Assembly: GCA_021613335.1 (NCBI GenBank)
Contig: JAJTWR010000475.1
Coordinates: 124,001-188,000 of the forward strand
From: Whitmania pigra
Lineage: Eukaryota > Annelida > Clitellata > Hirudinida > Haemopidae
Reading direction: 5' to 3'
DNA length: 64,000 nucleotides
Shown here: in pieces, positions 8,520 through 17,835 of the stretch
Numbering within the stretch: position 1 is the first letter of the stretch
Layout: the number at the start of each line of letters is the position of its first letter
Made by a program: the position numbers and the translations under genes
The notes under the pieces: generated by a model
The model's input: the letters and a program-made list of their open reading frames with translations, nothing else
Databases searched by the model: none
Told to the model about the DNA's origin: nothing

Positions 8520-10499
8520 CTAGACGAACTCAAGAATGATCTCATCGACCGCCAGAGAGGCTCCGGCTGCGACTTTGACCGCTTTCACCACGCCGTCGCG
8601 TTCGGCGCGCAGGATATTTTCCATCTTCATGGCTTCGACCACCGCCAGCGCCTCGCCGGCCTTGACCTCCTGCCCCTCGACCGCCGCCACCGATACCAGC
8701 AGGCCCGGCATCGGCGACAAAAGATAGCGCGACAGATCGGGCTGCAGTTTTTCGGGCATCAGATCGATCAATTCGGCGGCGCGCAGCGGCAAAACCTGTA
8801 CTTGGACGGCCCGTCCCTGTTGCGTTAGACGCTGGCTTTGCCCCTTGCGGTCGATTTGCACCGCCATGTCGCGACCGTCGACGACGCCCTCGAACATCGG
8901 GTAAACCGGGTCGAGCGTCCCCTCGATCTCCACCTTGCGCCCGTCGATGGCGACGACAGCGGCATTCAAATCGCCCTTGGCGCGGAACGTAACGTGGGCA
9001 TGATAGTTATGGTTGTCAAGGCGCACCGCCCATTCGTCCAGCGCGGCGGCATCCGCCCCCACCTGAGCCTCGCGCATGGCGCGCGCTGCCTGACGGGCGG
9101 CGGCGATCGCCAATAAACGCGGCAAATCCCCGGCTTCCGGCGCGGGTGCGGCATAGCCGTCGGGAAATTCCTCAGCGATCAGGTCGGTCGACATATCGCC
9201 ATGACGAAAACGCGTCAGCGCCATCAAACCGCCCAGAAATTCCAGATTGTGCTTCACCCCGCGCACCTGGAAGCGATCGAGCGCCCAGGTCATGCGATCG
9301 ATGGCCTGGGCGCGATCGACGCCGTAAGCGATCAGCTTGGCAATCATCGGATCGTAGAACATCGAAATCTCAGCGCCATCATAGACGCCCGTATCGACGC
9401 GAATACCCTCGCCTTGCGGTATGCGGTAGCGGCGCAACCGGCCGATGGACGGCAGGAAATTGCGGGCGGGATCCTCGGCATAAAGCCGCGCTTCCATCGC
9501 CCAGCCCGTCAAGGCGATGTCCTGCTGGGTAAAGGGCAGCTTTTCGCCAGCGGCTATCCTGATCATCCATTCGACCAGATCCAGGCCGGTGACCATCTCG
9601 GTCACGGGATGTTCGACCTGCAAACGGGTGTTCATTTCCAGAAAATAGAAATTACGATTCTTATCGACGATGAATTCCACCGTACCGGCCGAGCGGTAAT
9701 TGACGATCCGGGCCAGTGCCACCGCCTGTTCGCCCATGGCGCGGCGGGTTGCCTCATCGAGAAAAGGCGACGGCGCTTCTTCGATGACCTTCTGGTGCCG
9801 ACGCTGAATCGAACATTCGCGCTCGCCCAAATACAGCGCGGTCCCGTGGCCGTCGGCGAGCAGCTGGATTTCGATATGACGCGGCCGTTCGATATATTTT
9901 TCGATGAACACCCGGTCGTCGCCAAAGGAAGAACGGGCTTCCGACATGGTGGAGCGCAGCGCGGCGCACACTTCGGCGGCATCGCGGGCGATGCGCATAC
10001 CCTTGCCGCCGCCGCCGGCCGATGCTTTCAACATCACCGGATAGCCGATCTCGTCAGCAACCTTGACCGCGTCTTCCTCGCGACTCAAGCTGCCCAGAAA
10101 GCCTGGCACCGTGCTGACCCCGGCCTGGCGCGCCAGTTTCTTCGACTCGATCTTGTCGCCCATGGCGCCGATGGCGTGAATATCGGGACCGATGAAGCAA
10201 ACGCCGGCATCCCTCAACGCTTCGGCGAAGGCCGCGCGCTCAGACAGAAAACCGTACCCTGGATGCACCGCTTGCGCGCCGGTCTTCTTGCAGGCGTCGA
10301 CGATGCGATCGATGCGCAGATAGCTGTCCGCCGTTGGCGCCGGCCCGATCTGGACGGCCTCATCCGCCTCGCGAACATGCAAGGCGTCGGCGTCGGCTTC
10401 CGAATAGACGGCCACGGTCGAGATGCCCATGCGGCGGGCGGTACGAATGACCCGGCAAGCAATTTCACCACGATTGGCGATCAGGATTTTATCGAACAT
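8520..10499 (-). CDS. pccA: Propionyl-/acyl-CoA carboxylase alpha (biotin) subunit
   Basis: A 659-residue subunit starting MFDKILIANRGEIACRVIR. It contains, in order, the biotin carboxylase domain (N-terminal GYGFLSE, ATP-grasp loop with KASAGGGGKGMRI, EMNTRLQVEHPVTE), a linker domain, and a C-terminal biotinyl domain with the modified lysine in VEAMKMEN. With the beta subunit next door it converts propionyl-CoA to methylmalonyl-CoA. The length and linker fit PccA better than acetyl- or methylcrotonyl-CoA carboxylases, but the substrate is inferred. An alternative start 10 codons upstream is less like the family. Confidence 0.92.
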   Translation of the reverse strand: MFDKILIANRGEIACRVIRTARRMGISTVAVYSEADADALHVREADEAVQIGPAPTADSYLRIDRIVDACKKTGAQAVHPGYGFLSERAAFAEALRDAGVCFIGPDIHAIGAMGDKIESKKLARQAGVSTVPGFLGSLSREEDAVKVADEIGYPVMLKASAGGGGKGMRIARDAAEVCAALRSTMSEARSSFGDDRVFIEKYIERPRHIEIQLLADGHGTALYLGERECSIQRRHQKVIEEAPSPFLDEATRRAMGEQAVALARIVNYRSAGTVEFIVDKNRNFYFLEMNTRLQVEHPVTEMVTGLDLVEWMIRIAAGEKLPFTQQDIALTGWAMEARLYAEDPARNFLPSIGRLRRYRIPQGEGIRVDTGVYDGAEISMFYDPMIAKLIAYGVDRAQAIDRMTWALDRFQVRGVKHNLEFLGGLMALTRFRHGDMSTDLIAEEFPDGYAAPAPEAGDLPRLLAIAAARQAARAMREAQVGADAAALDEWAVRLDNHNYHAHVTFRAKGDLNAAVVAIDGRKVEIEGTLDPVYPMFEGVVDGRDMAVQIDRKGQSQRLTQQGRAVQVQVLPLRAAELIDLMPEKLQPDLSRYLLSPMPGLLVSVAAVEGQEVKAGEALAVVEAMKMENILRAERDGVVKAVKVAAGASLAVDEIILEFV

Positions 10500-10561
10500 C
10501 GTCAGCGCCCCGGTGGCAGAGGGTGGCACAATATTGTTGGCGTTTTACGTCGGACAAGCGC

Positions 10562-12094
10562 TTACAAAGGAATGTTGTCGTGTTTCTTCCAAGGATTGCG
10601 CAGATCCTTATTCTTCAACATTTCCAGCGAGCGGATCAGACGGCGGCGCGTGCTGTGCGGCATGATCACATCGTCGATATAGCCGCGGCTGGCGGCAACG
10701 AACGGATTGGCGAATTTATCGCGATATTCCTGCGTGCGCTGTTCCAGGGCCGCGGCATCGCCAATATCGGCGCGAAAGATGATCTCGACCGCGCCCTTCG
10801 GCCCCATGACCGCGATCTCGGCGCTTGGCCAGGCATAATTCACATCGCCGCGCAGATGCTTGGAGGCCATGACGTCATACGCGCCGCCATAGGCTTTGCG
10901 GGTGATGACGGTCAGCTTCGGCACGGTGGCCTCGGCATAGGCATAGAGCAGCTTGGCGCCATGTTTGATGATGCCGCCATATTCCTGCGCGGTTCCTGGC
11001 AGAAACCCTGGAACATCGACGAAGGTGACGATGGGGATGTTGAAGCAATCGCAAAAGCGCACGAAACGCGCGGCCTTGGCCGATGAGGCGATGTCCAGGC
11101 AACCGGCCAAAACCATCGGCTGGTTGGCAACGATGCCAACCGCCATGCCGTTCAACCGGGCAAACCCGATCAGGATATTACGCGCATAGCCTGGCTGAAG
11201 CTCGAAGAAATCGCCTTCATCGGCGACCTTTTCGATCAGCTCCTTCATATCGTAGGGTTTGTTCGGATTGGCCGGAATCAGGGTATCGAGTGAAAAATCA
11301 ACCCGGTCCGCGCCATCGGCCGTGGGGCGCAGCGGCGGTTTTTCGCGGTTGTTCGCTGGCAAGAACCCAATGAAGCGCCGCAGTTCCAACAGCGCCTCGA
11401 CATCGTTTTCAAACGCCAGATCGGCAACCCCCGACCGGTTGGTATGGGTGGCCGCCCCCCCCAGCTCTTCCTGCGTCACCGTTTCGTGGGTCACGGTTTT
11501 TACCACCTCCGGCCCGGTGACGAACATATAGGAACTGTCCTTGACCATGAAAATGAAATCGGTCATCGCCGGGGAATAGACTGCTCCGCCGGCGCACGGC
11601 CCCATGATCATCGAGATCTGCGGCACCACGCCCGAAGCCAGGACATTGCGTTGAAACACTTCGGCATAGCCGCCCAAGCTGGCAACCCCTTCCTGGATGC
11701 GCGCCCCGCCCGAATCGTTCAGCCCGATCACCGGCGCGCCCGCCTTCAGCGCCTGATCCATGATCTTGCAGATCTTTTCGGCATGGGCTTCCGACAGCGA
11801 ACCGCCGAACACGGTGAAATCCTGACTGAAGACAAACACCAGCCGGCCGTTGACCGTGCCATAACCCGTAACCACCCCGTCGCCCGGGACCGTTTGCTCC
11901 ACCATGCCGAAATCGTGACATCGATGCTCGACGAACATATCCCACTCCTCGAACGAATCGACATCGAGCAACAATTCCAGCCTCTCGCGCGCGGTCAGCT
12001 TTCCCTTGGCGTGTTGCGCCTGACTGCGGCGCTCGCCGCCGCCAGCCCTGGCTCCGGCGCGCTTTTCCTCCAGACGACGAAGGATTTCCTGCAT
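10562..12094 (-). CDS. pccB: Propionyl-CoA carboxylase beta (carboxyltransferase) subunit
   Basis: A 510-residue carboxyltransferase subunit, start [15 protein letters not shown]. The N- and C-terminal crotonase-like halves are evident: [17 protein letters not shown] is an oxyanion-hole region, and [29 protein letters not shown] with a conserved Asp is the second half. The C-terminus ENLM-type end is replaced by [11 protein letters not shown], usual for PccB. The gene is 62 bp upstream of pccA on the same strand. Upstream on that strand lies atp12. Confidence 0.94.
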   Translation of the reverse strand: MQEILRRLEEKRAGARAGGGERRSQAQHAKGKLTARERLELLLDVDSFEEWDMFVEHRCHDFGMVEQTVPGDGVVTGYGTVNGRLVFVFSQDFTVFGGSLSEAHAEKICKIMDQALKAGAPVIGLNDSGGARIQEGVASLGGYAEVFQRNVLASGVVPQISMIMGPCAGGAVYSPAMTDFIFMVKDSSYMFVTGPEVVKTVTHETVTQEELGGAATHTNRSGVADLAFENDVEALLELRRFIGFLPANNREKPPLRPTADGADRVDFSLDTLIPANPNKPYDMKELIEKVADEGDFFELQPGYARNILIGFARLNGMAVGIVANQPMVLAGCLDIASSAKAARFVRFCDCFNIPIVTFVDVPGFLPGTAQEYGGIIKHGAKLLYAYAEATVPKLTVITRKAYGGAYDVMASKHLRGDVNYAWPSAEIAVMGPKGAVEIIFRADIGDAAALEQRTQEYRDKFANPFVAASRGYIDDVIMPHSTRRRLIRSLEMLKNKDLRNPWKKHDNIPL

Positions 12095-12170
12095 GACTCC
12101 CCCCCAAGCGCTAACAATATATCTCGTTTCGCATACCACCAGTTCGCCCGGCGCTCAAGGAGCGCCGTTC

Positions 12171-12869
12171 TCATAGCAACGCAAGAAACCGCGCGATGGC
12201 AACCAGATCGGCTCGCAAGGCCGCGCGCTTATCCGCCGCCTCGGCATCCTCGCCCCATCGTTCGATCTGATAAGTTTCATCCAACTGGCAAAGCTCGAAC
12301 GCCCCATCGCCATCCAACCGGCCATGCAACAGAGCCAAGGCCACGGCCAGCGAACCGCCGGCGCCGGTCGCCATGGCCAGAGCGGTCAAGCGAAAATCAT
12401 CCAGTCCCTCAACCGCGCGGCCAAGCGCCGCGAGCGATTCGGGCGGCTGAGGTATCGGCATCACACCCCGCGTCACCGTCAGCGGCGCATCGAAGGCGAG
12501 CGCCAGCCAATCGACCAGCGGCTGCCAAAGCCGCCATTGACGCTCGGCCAACGCCTCAGGCTCGCTTGCGCGATAGCACACCAGATCCGACTGGGCATAG
12601 CGCAGAACCTCCTGGCATATCCGGTCTTTGTGCGCGGGGATTCGATCGTTGGCATTCATCGCCAGCCGGGTCAGCGGCATGGCATCGGGACGGATCTCCT
12701 GCTCTTGGTCGTTCCATTCCCCGGCTACCGCTTCAGCCAGGGCCTGGGTCGTCACCCGCAGCGCCTTGCCCGCTGGCGTGCGCACCGGGCGCCGATCGAG
12801 CAAAATCGTCCAACCCGTTTCCAGCCGGGCAAAGTTCGCCTGCCGGTAAAAACGCCGGCGCACCGTCAC
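12171..12869 (-). CDS. ATP12 family F1-ATPase assembly chaperone
   Basis: The ATP12 family assists assembly of the F1 alpha subunit and is found in alphaproteobacteria and mitochondria. The product of about 232 residues reads FYRQANFARLETGWTILLD, RRPVRTPAGKALRV, EWNDQEQEIRPDAMPLTRLA, and the conserved ERWGEDAEA near the C-terminus. The start is a GTG whose last bases form part of the TGA stop of the small ORF upstream, so initiation is coupled to its translation. Upstream in-frame sequence is GC-rich shadow of the HAD vestige and was excluded. Confidence 0.88.
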   Translation of the reverse strand: MTVRRRFYRQANFARLETGWTILLDRRPVRTPAGKALRVTTQALAEAVAGEWNDQEQEIRPDAMPLTRLAMNANDRIPAHKDRICQEVLRYAQSDLVCYRASEPEALAERQWRLWQPLVDWLALAFDAPLTVTRGVMPIPQPPESLAALGRAVEGLDDFRLTALAMATGAGGSLAVALALLHGRLDGDGAFELCQLDETYQIERWGEDAEAADKRAALRADLVAIARFLALL

Positions 12870-13027
12870 GCCCCCGGCAACGCCGCGCCGGCGGCGCCGA
12901 CCATGCGCCGCACCGCCAGGGCCGGCGGCGGCGCATGGCTGGCAAACGTTCGCTCCCATACAACGATCGAAGACTGACCGTCGATCGGCGCGCCATCGAC
13001 ATCGAACATCGCCAACCGCACGGTCAT
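12866..13027 (-). pseudogene. Vestigial HAD-family phosphatase, 53 codons
   Basis: Its ATG overlaps the rluC stop and its TGA overlaps the GTG start of atp12. It begins MTVRLAMFDVDGAPIDGQ, the N-terminal HAD motif (normally DxDGTLxD) with Thr changed to Ala, and still shows an AVRRMVG-like segment seen in these phosphatases. About 170 residues of the normal protein are missing. A phosphoglycolate phosphatase-like HAD gene is the usual occupant between rluC and atp12, so this is a deletion relic that has kept its coupling to both neighbours. A functional enzyme is very unlikely; a role as a leader peptide for atp12 is possible. Confidence 0.7.
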
Positions 13028-13983
13028 GCCTCGCCATCCCGTTCCAGAAACCCGAAATACTCGAAGGTCTGCGTCATATGGGGCGGCAAAGGGGCCGTCA
13101 CCACAATATCCCGCGCGCGCGGACGCGGATGGGGAATGCGCAGTCGCCGCGCATGCAAATGCACCTGCCGGGGCAGATCGCAGCCCGGCAGAAAGGCCGC
13201 GGCGCCGCCATATTTACCGTCGCCCAGGATCGGCGCGCCGATCTCCAGACAATGGACGCGCAATTGATGGGTGCGACCCGTCGCCGGCCGCAGTTCCACC
13301 CAGGCCGCGCGCCGGGTTGCGATATCGATCACCTTGAAACGGGTGATGGCGCGCAGCCCATTGTCGCCGCTGGCCGCCACCCGCTCGCGCCCGCGCCCCC
13401 CCTGCTTGGCCAACGGGACGTCGATCGTGCCTTCATAACGCGGCGGCACGCCAGCTGTGACCGCCCAATAGATCTTCTCCGCTTCCTTCGACTGAAAAGC
13501 CCGGGCCAAGGCGCCGGCCGATGCGCTGTTGCGCGCCAAAACCAGCACGCCCGACGTGTCGCGATCCAACCGGTGAACCAATTTTGGCCGCTCGCGCGCT
13601 TGAAAGCGCAGCGCATCGAGCATGCCATCCAAATGATGCGGCGTGCCGCTGCCGCCTTGCACCGCCAATCCAGCCGGCTTGTCGATGACCAATACATCCT
13701 CGTCCTGGTAGAGAATCCGGGCTTTTAGCGCGGCGGCCGCGCGCTCATCGACCGTTGGCGGCGGCAACCGGTCGAGATCGCCCAAGGGCGGCACCCGCAC
13801 CACCTGTCCCGGCGCGATGCGATCGGCGCTGGCAACCCGTTTGCCGTCGATGCGCACCTGCCCGGTGCGCAGCAATTTTTCCAGCCGGCCATGGCTGAGT
13901 TTCGGATAGCGCCGCTTGAACCAGCGATCCACCCGCACCTCGCCCTCATCGGCCGCCACCGCGATCAGTTCAACCCCGCTCAT
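13024..13983 (-). CDS. rluC: RluA/RluC-family 23S rRNA pseudouridine synthase
   Basis: A 319-residue RNA-modifying enzyme. The N-terminal S4-like domain (about residues 15-75, RVDRWFKRRYPKLSHGRL) binds RNA. The catalytic domain has the signature Asp in HRLDRDTSGVLVLA, and KPAGLAVQGG and GRTHQLRVHC are further conserved blocks. It belongs to the RluC/D group, which acts on 23S rRNA uridines. It overlaps crcB upstream (ATGA) and the HAD vestige downstream (ATGA). Confidence 0.92.
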   Translation of the reverse strand: MSGVELIAVAADEGEVRVDRWFKRRYPKLSHGRLEKLLRTGQVRIDGKRVASADRIAPGQVVRVPPLGDLDRLPPPTVDERAAAALKARILYQDEDVLVIDKPAGLAVQGGSGTPHHLDGMLDALRFQARERPKLVHRLDRDTSGVLVLARNSASAGALARAFQSKEAEKIYWAVTAGVPPRYEGTIDVPLAKQGGRGRERVAASGDNGLRAITRFKVIDIATRRAAWVELRPATGRTHQLRVHCLEIGAPILGDGKYGGAAAFLPGCDLPRQVHLHARRLRIPHPRPRARDIVVTAPLPPHMTQTFEYFGFLERDGEA

Positions 13984-14363
13984 GCCCCCACCATCATGCG
14001 AACCATCATCCGCCCCAATATCAATCCGCCAACGCCAAGCGCCACCGATCCGCCGCCATAAAGCAGGCTAGCGCCCCATTCGCCCCGCTCGATCAAGACG
14101 ACCAAATCGAGGCTGAAGGCGGAAAAGGTGGTATATCCGCCCAAAAAGCCCGTCGCCAGCAAGGCTCTGGCCGGGCCGTGATCGGGCAGCGCAGCGGCGA
14201 GCAACGCCACCAGTCCCCCCATGAGCAGCGAACCGGCGAAATTGACCGCCACGGTTCCCCATGGAAAATCCACCCTCAGCCAAGCGCCTATCGCCCGCAT
14301 GGTAGCATACCGCGCCAGCGACCCGGCAGCGCCGCCAAGCGCCACCATCAGCCAAACCGCCAT
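13980..14363 (-). CDS. crcB: Fluoride channel Fluc/CrcB
   Basis: A 127-residue inner-membrane protein with four hydrophobic segments. It has the family motifs GGAAGSLARYATM, WGTVAVNFAGSLLMG (with the conserved Asn) and GFLGGYTTFSAFSLD (the Phe track region). As a dimer it exports fluoride. It is the first gene of a minus-strand run crcB, rluC, HAD vestige, atp12. No fluoride riboswitch is apparent upstream. Confidence 0.93.
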   Translation of the reverse strand: MAVWLMVALGGAAGSLARYATMRAIGAWLRVDFPWGTVAVNFAGSLLMGGLVALLAAALPDHGPARALLATGFLGGYTTFSAFSLDLVVLIERGEWGASLLYGGGSVALGVGGLILGRMMVRMMVGA

Positions 14364-14663
14364 AAACTCCCGACCTTTCCTCGCCGCCTGAACGCCTCGC
14401 CGTCAAAATGCCTTAAAACGATTGCACCGCCGCGATGATTCATGGCGTCGCAGTTTTTCCCGGCCCGATGAGCCGAAGATACAGGATATACACGCTCAAA
14501 GAGGTAAGTTGAGCAGCCGATTTTTTAACCAAGCCAGATTTGGTGAAAAATATTTTCAGAGCAAAGGAAAATTTAGCGATTGCCGTGAAAATCCATTATC
14601 GCCTAAAATTCGCTGCATCTAATGAAATGAAATAACGGGTTGGAGAGGCAGGAAACCGCGACC
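14364..14663. other. AT-rich intergenic region between crcB and the ABC importer
   Basis: No gene is seen in these 300 bases. The part from 14510 to 14640 is markedly AT-rich compared with the surroundings and holds the likely promoter of the importer operon (see 14580-14609). Divergent transcription of crcB must also start here. Confidence 0.5.
14580..14609 (+). promoter_or_regulatory. Candidate sigma-70 promoter for the polyamine-type ABC operon
   Basis: TTGCCG (14580-14585) and TAAAAT (14604-14609) are spaced by 18 bases, about 55 bases before the first start codon, in AT-rich DNA. The match is by eye only. Confidence 0.35.
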
Positions 14664-15788
14664 ATGGACCGACAGCAACATGCGGCCGAGATCCGTGCCG
14701 TCGGGATTAGCAAAAATTACGGCTCCTTCAAAGCCTTGCAAAAGGTTGATCTCGTCATCGGAAGAGGGGAATTCGTCACCCTCCTTGGACCGTCAGGATC
14801 GGGGAAGACGACGTTTTTGATGATTCTGGCAGGATTCGAGAGCGCCACCTCCGGCAAGCTGTTGCGCGATGGCGTCGATATCACCGACCGTCCGCCCGAA
14901 ACGCGCAATTTTGGCATGGTCTTTCAGGGCTATGCGCTTTTTCCCCATATGACGGTTGCTGACAATATCGCTTTTGCCCTGCGCGTGCGCCGCCGACCGG
15001 CGGCTGACATCCGCAAGCGCGTTGGCGAGATGGCCGAGCGCGTCGGGCTGCAAGATCATATCGCCAAAAAACCGGCGCAATTGTCGGGCGGACAACAGCA
15101 ACGCGTTGCGCTCGCCCGGGCTCTGTCCTTCGAGCCGGATGTTTTGCTCCTGGACGAGCCCTTCTCAGCGCTGGACAAGAATTTGCGCCAGGCCATGCAG
15201 AGCGAAATGGCCCGGCTGCACCGCGATCTTGGCACCACCTTCATCTTCGTCACCCACGACCAGAGCGAAGCGTTGGCTCTTTCCACCCACATCGCCATCT
15301 TTGAAAGCGGCCAGCTTCGGCAATTCGGCACCCCGCGCGAGGTTTACGATCATCCAGCCGACCGTTTCACCGCCGAATTTCTAGGCGAGATCGAGCTGCT
15401 CAGGCTGTTCGACTGCCGGCGGGAAGGAAACCAGGTCATCGGCTCGTTCGAAGGCGCCGCCATCGCCGCTCCGGCGATGGCGGCGGGAGCCGGCCAGCCG
15501 GCCTCTTGCCGGCGCGCCGTGATCGGCATCCGCCCGGAATATGTCCGCCTGCGCGCCGCCGGCAGCGCCGTCGCGTCGAATGAGAATGCCATACCGGTTC
15601 GCCTGGCCGCGCGCACCTATCTTGGCGCTCGCATCCGTCTCGATCTGGTCTGCGCCTCCGGCGCCCGGCTTGCGGCCGAAATCCTGACCACCGATCCGCT
15701 TGCCGCGTGCGAGACCGGCGCGCCCCTGCTGTTCACCTTCTCCCACGCCGATGGGCGCATCGTCCCCCACGCGGCTGATGGCGATTGA
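14664..15788 (+). CDS. ABC transporter ATP-binding protein, PotA type
   Basis: A 374-residue cytoplasmic ATPase. It shows the Walker A sequence GPSGSGKTTF, the signature LSGGQQQRVALARAL, Walker B VLLLDEPFSALD and the H-loop THDQSEALAL. The C-terminal TOBE-like domain (about residues 280-370) is typical of polyamine and iron importer ATPases. The ATG at 14664 follows GGAGAGG and GCAGGAAA. It begins a four-gene operon with a binding protein and two permeases, so it energises that importer. The substrate is probably a polyamine or related cation, by family only. Confidence 0.9.
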   Translation: MDRQQHAAEIRAVGISKNYGSFKALQKVDLVIGRGEFVTLLGPSGSGKTTFLMILAGFESATSGKLLRDGVDITDRPPETRNFGMVFQGYALFPHMTVADNIAFALRVRRRPAADIRKRVGEMAERVGLQDHIAKKPAQLSGGQQQRVALARALSFEPDVLLLDEPFSALDKNLRQAMQSEMARLHRDLGTTFIFVTHDQSEALALSTHIAIFESGQLRQFGTPREVYDHPADRFTAEFLGEIELLRLFDCRREGNQVIGSFEGAAIAAPAMAAGAGQPASCRRAVIGIRPEYVRLRAAGSAVASNENAIPVRLAARTYLGARIRLDLVCASGARLAAEILTTDPLAACETGAPLLFTFSHADGRIVPHAADGD

Positions 15789-15833
15789 TCCCGCGGGTTT
15801 TCATTGACGCTTTCAACCGGAAAGGATACCAAG

Positions 15834-16945
15834 ATGAATCGACATTTTCTCGCAGATTGTCATCAACGCCTCAATGAGGCTTATTCGGCGGGCCGCATCG
15901 ACCGGCGCTCGCTGCTCAAGGCGGCGGCGCTGCTTGGCATTGCTCCTTTGGCCCTGCGCCCAGATCCGGCCAAGGCCGCCAATCCTGCGCTGGTTTTCGT
16001 CAATTGGGGCGGCGATATCATGAAAGCTACGATGCCGCCTATATCAAAAGCTTTACCAAAGCAACCGGCATCGCGGTCAAGCAGGATGGCGGCGGCGCCA
16101 CCGAAGGCGGCATCGCCGCTCAGTTCAAGAGCGGCAAGCCGACCTGGGACGTAGTTGACGCCGATCCGTTTTCCGCCAACACCCTTGGTCCGCAGGGTAT
16201 GCTCGAGCCCATCGACTATACCATCGTCGATAAGGCCAAAACTCGCCCCGGCATGGCGTGGGAGTATGAGGTTTCCGCCTATTTCTACAGCTATGTCATT
16301 GCCTATGACGCAAAAAAATATGGCGACAAGACGCCAACCGGCATGGCCGACTTCTTCGATGTCAAGAAGTTTCCCGGCAAACGCGCCTTATACAAATGGG
16401 CTAGCGGAATGTGGGAGGCGGCCTTGCTGGCCGACGGAGTTCCCAAGGACAAGCTCTATCCGCTCGATCTCGAGCGGGCGCACGCCAAGATCAGGGCCTT
16501 CAAGGATAATGTCTCGATCTATTGGGGCAGCGGGGCGGAAAGCCAGAATGCGCTGCTGTCGGGCGATGCCTCCATGGCTCTTATCTGGTCGCCCCGCGCC
16601 AGCCTGCTGGAAAAAGACACCAACGGCCGCATCAAGTATCTGTGGGACGATGGCATCCTCAGTCCAGGCGGCATGGCGGTGATCAAGAACAACCCGGCCG
16701 GCCGGGAGGCGGCGATGAAATATATCGCCGCCATGCAAGAGCCGTCCAGCCAGCTGATCATGTTCGAGATGATGGGCCAAGGCCCGGGCAATCCGGCTAC
16801 CGACGCACTGATCCCCGCCGATAAGAAACGTTATAATTGCATCGATCCGGTCAATGCCGCCAAACAGGTGTTATTGGATATGGATTGGTACACAAAGCAT
16901 TACTCGTCCGCGTTCGACGTCTACACCAAGATCATTTCAGCCTGA
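15834..16945 (+). CDS. Extracellular solute-binding protein, PotD-like, apparent frameshift
   Basis: The start ATG follows AAAGGA. The N-terminus holds a twin-arginine-type signal (DRRSLLKAAALLGIAPLAL, about residues 23-41). The frame breaks near residue 64 at AAA (16023-16025) just after NWGGDIMK; with four A the text continues SYDAAYIKSFTKATG and gives 370 residues. The mature part matches family 1 solute-binding proteins of the spermidine/putrescine group. It is the periplasmic receptor of the importer. Either the sequence has a one-base error or the receptor is inactive, which would leave the ATPase and permeases without it. Confidence 0.82.
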
Positions 16946-16977
16946 CGCCACGGCGGCCGCCAGGAAGGAGGGAGCCG

Positions 16978-17835
16978 ATGGCGGAGATTCTCGTGCATTC
17001 CGCTCGCATGAAGCAGCTGCCGGCCATGCTTTTGATGCTGCCGCTGCCCCTCCTTCTCCTGCTGGCCTATGCCGTGCCGTTTCTGGGCGTCGCGCAATGG
17101 AGCGTCACCATGCCGACGCTCGGCCTTTCGCGCTGGATCATGCTGTTCACCGATCCGCTATTGATATCGATCGTCGTTCGCACCGCGCGCATCTGTGTCA
17201 CCACCACCATTCTCGCCGTGAGCGTCGCCTATGTTCTTGCCTATGTGTGGGTGCGCGGCACGCCGCGCTGGTCGAGCGCGATCGAGATGTGCGTGCTGAT
17301 CCCGCTGTGGATCTCGGTCTTGACCCGCGCCTTTGGCTGGGTGGCGCTGCTGGCCACGCGCGGGCTGATCAACAGCTGGGGCGATGCGCTGGGCATTCTC
17401 GACGAGCCTTTGACGCTGGTGCGCAATGAATTCGGCGTCATTGTCGGCATGACCCATTTTCTTGTCTCTTTTGCCGTCTTGCCGCTTGCCTCGTCCATGC
17501 GGCGGGTGGATGAGCGGATCCTGATGGCCGCCCGCGGGCTTGGCGCCGGCCCCTTGCGCATCTTTTGGGTCGTCTGGGTTCCAATGACCTGGGCCGGCAT
17601 CATCGGGGCGACGTTGCTGGTTTTTGTTTTCTCGCTTGGTTTTTTCACCACCCCGGCCGTGCTGGGCGGCGGTCATTCCGCGATGATCGCCGAGTATGTC
17701 TGGGTTCGCATGTTCCAAAGCCCCGATTGGGGCCTTGGCGCGGCGATAGCGGTGGCGCTGCTGGCCATCGTTGCCGGGATCGTTGCGCTTTTCATTCGTT
17801 TCGCGCGGCCTCAGGATCTGGTAGGCGCTCCATGA
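16978..17835 (+). CDS. ABC transporter permease, PotB type
   Basis: A 285-residue inner-membrane permease with about six hydrophobic segments. The cytoplasmic coupling loop is around RILMAARGLGAGPLRIFWVV (EAA motif). It starts after a strong AAGGAGGGAG site, and its stop overlaps the ATG of the second permease. It is one half of the membrane channel of the polyamine-type importer at 14.6-18.7 kb. Confidence 0.9.
   Translation: MAEILVHSARMKQLPAMLLMLPLPLLLLLAYAVPFLGVAQWSVTMPTLGLSRWIMLFTDPLLISIVVRTARICVTTTILAVSVAYVLAYVWVRGTPRWSSAIEMCVLIPLWISVLTRAFGWVALLATRGLINSWGDALGILDEPLTLVRNEFGVIVGMTHFLVSFAVLPLASSMRRVDERILMAARGLGAGPLRIFWVVWVPMTWAGIIGATLLVFVFSLGFFTTPAVLGGGHSAMIAEYVWVRMFQSPDWGLGAAIAVALLAIVAGIVALFIRFARPQDLVGAP

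Noticed and set aside
11444..13267. 607-residue plus-strand frame opposite pccB, atp12 and rluC
   Set aside because: It spans three known genes on the other strand and has no recognisable domain.
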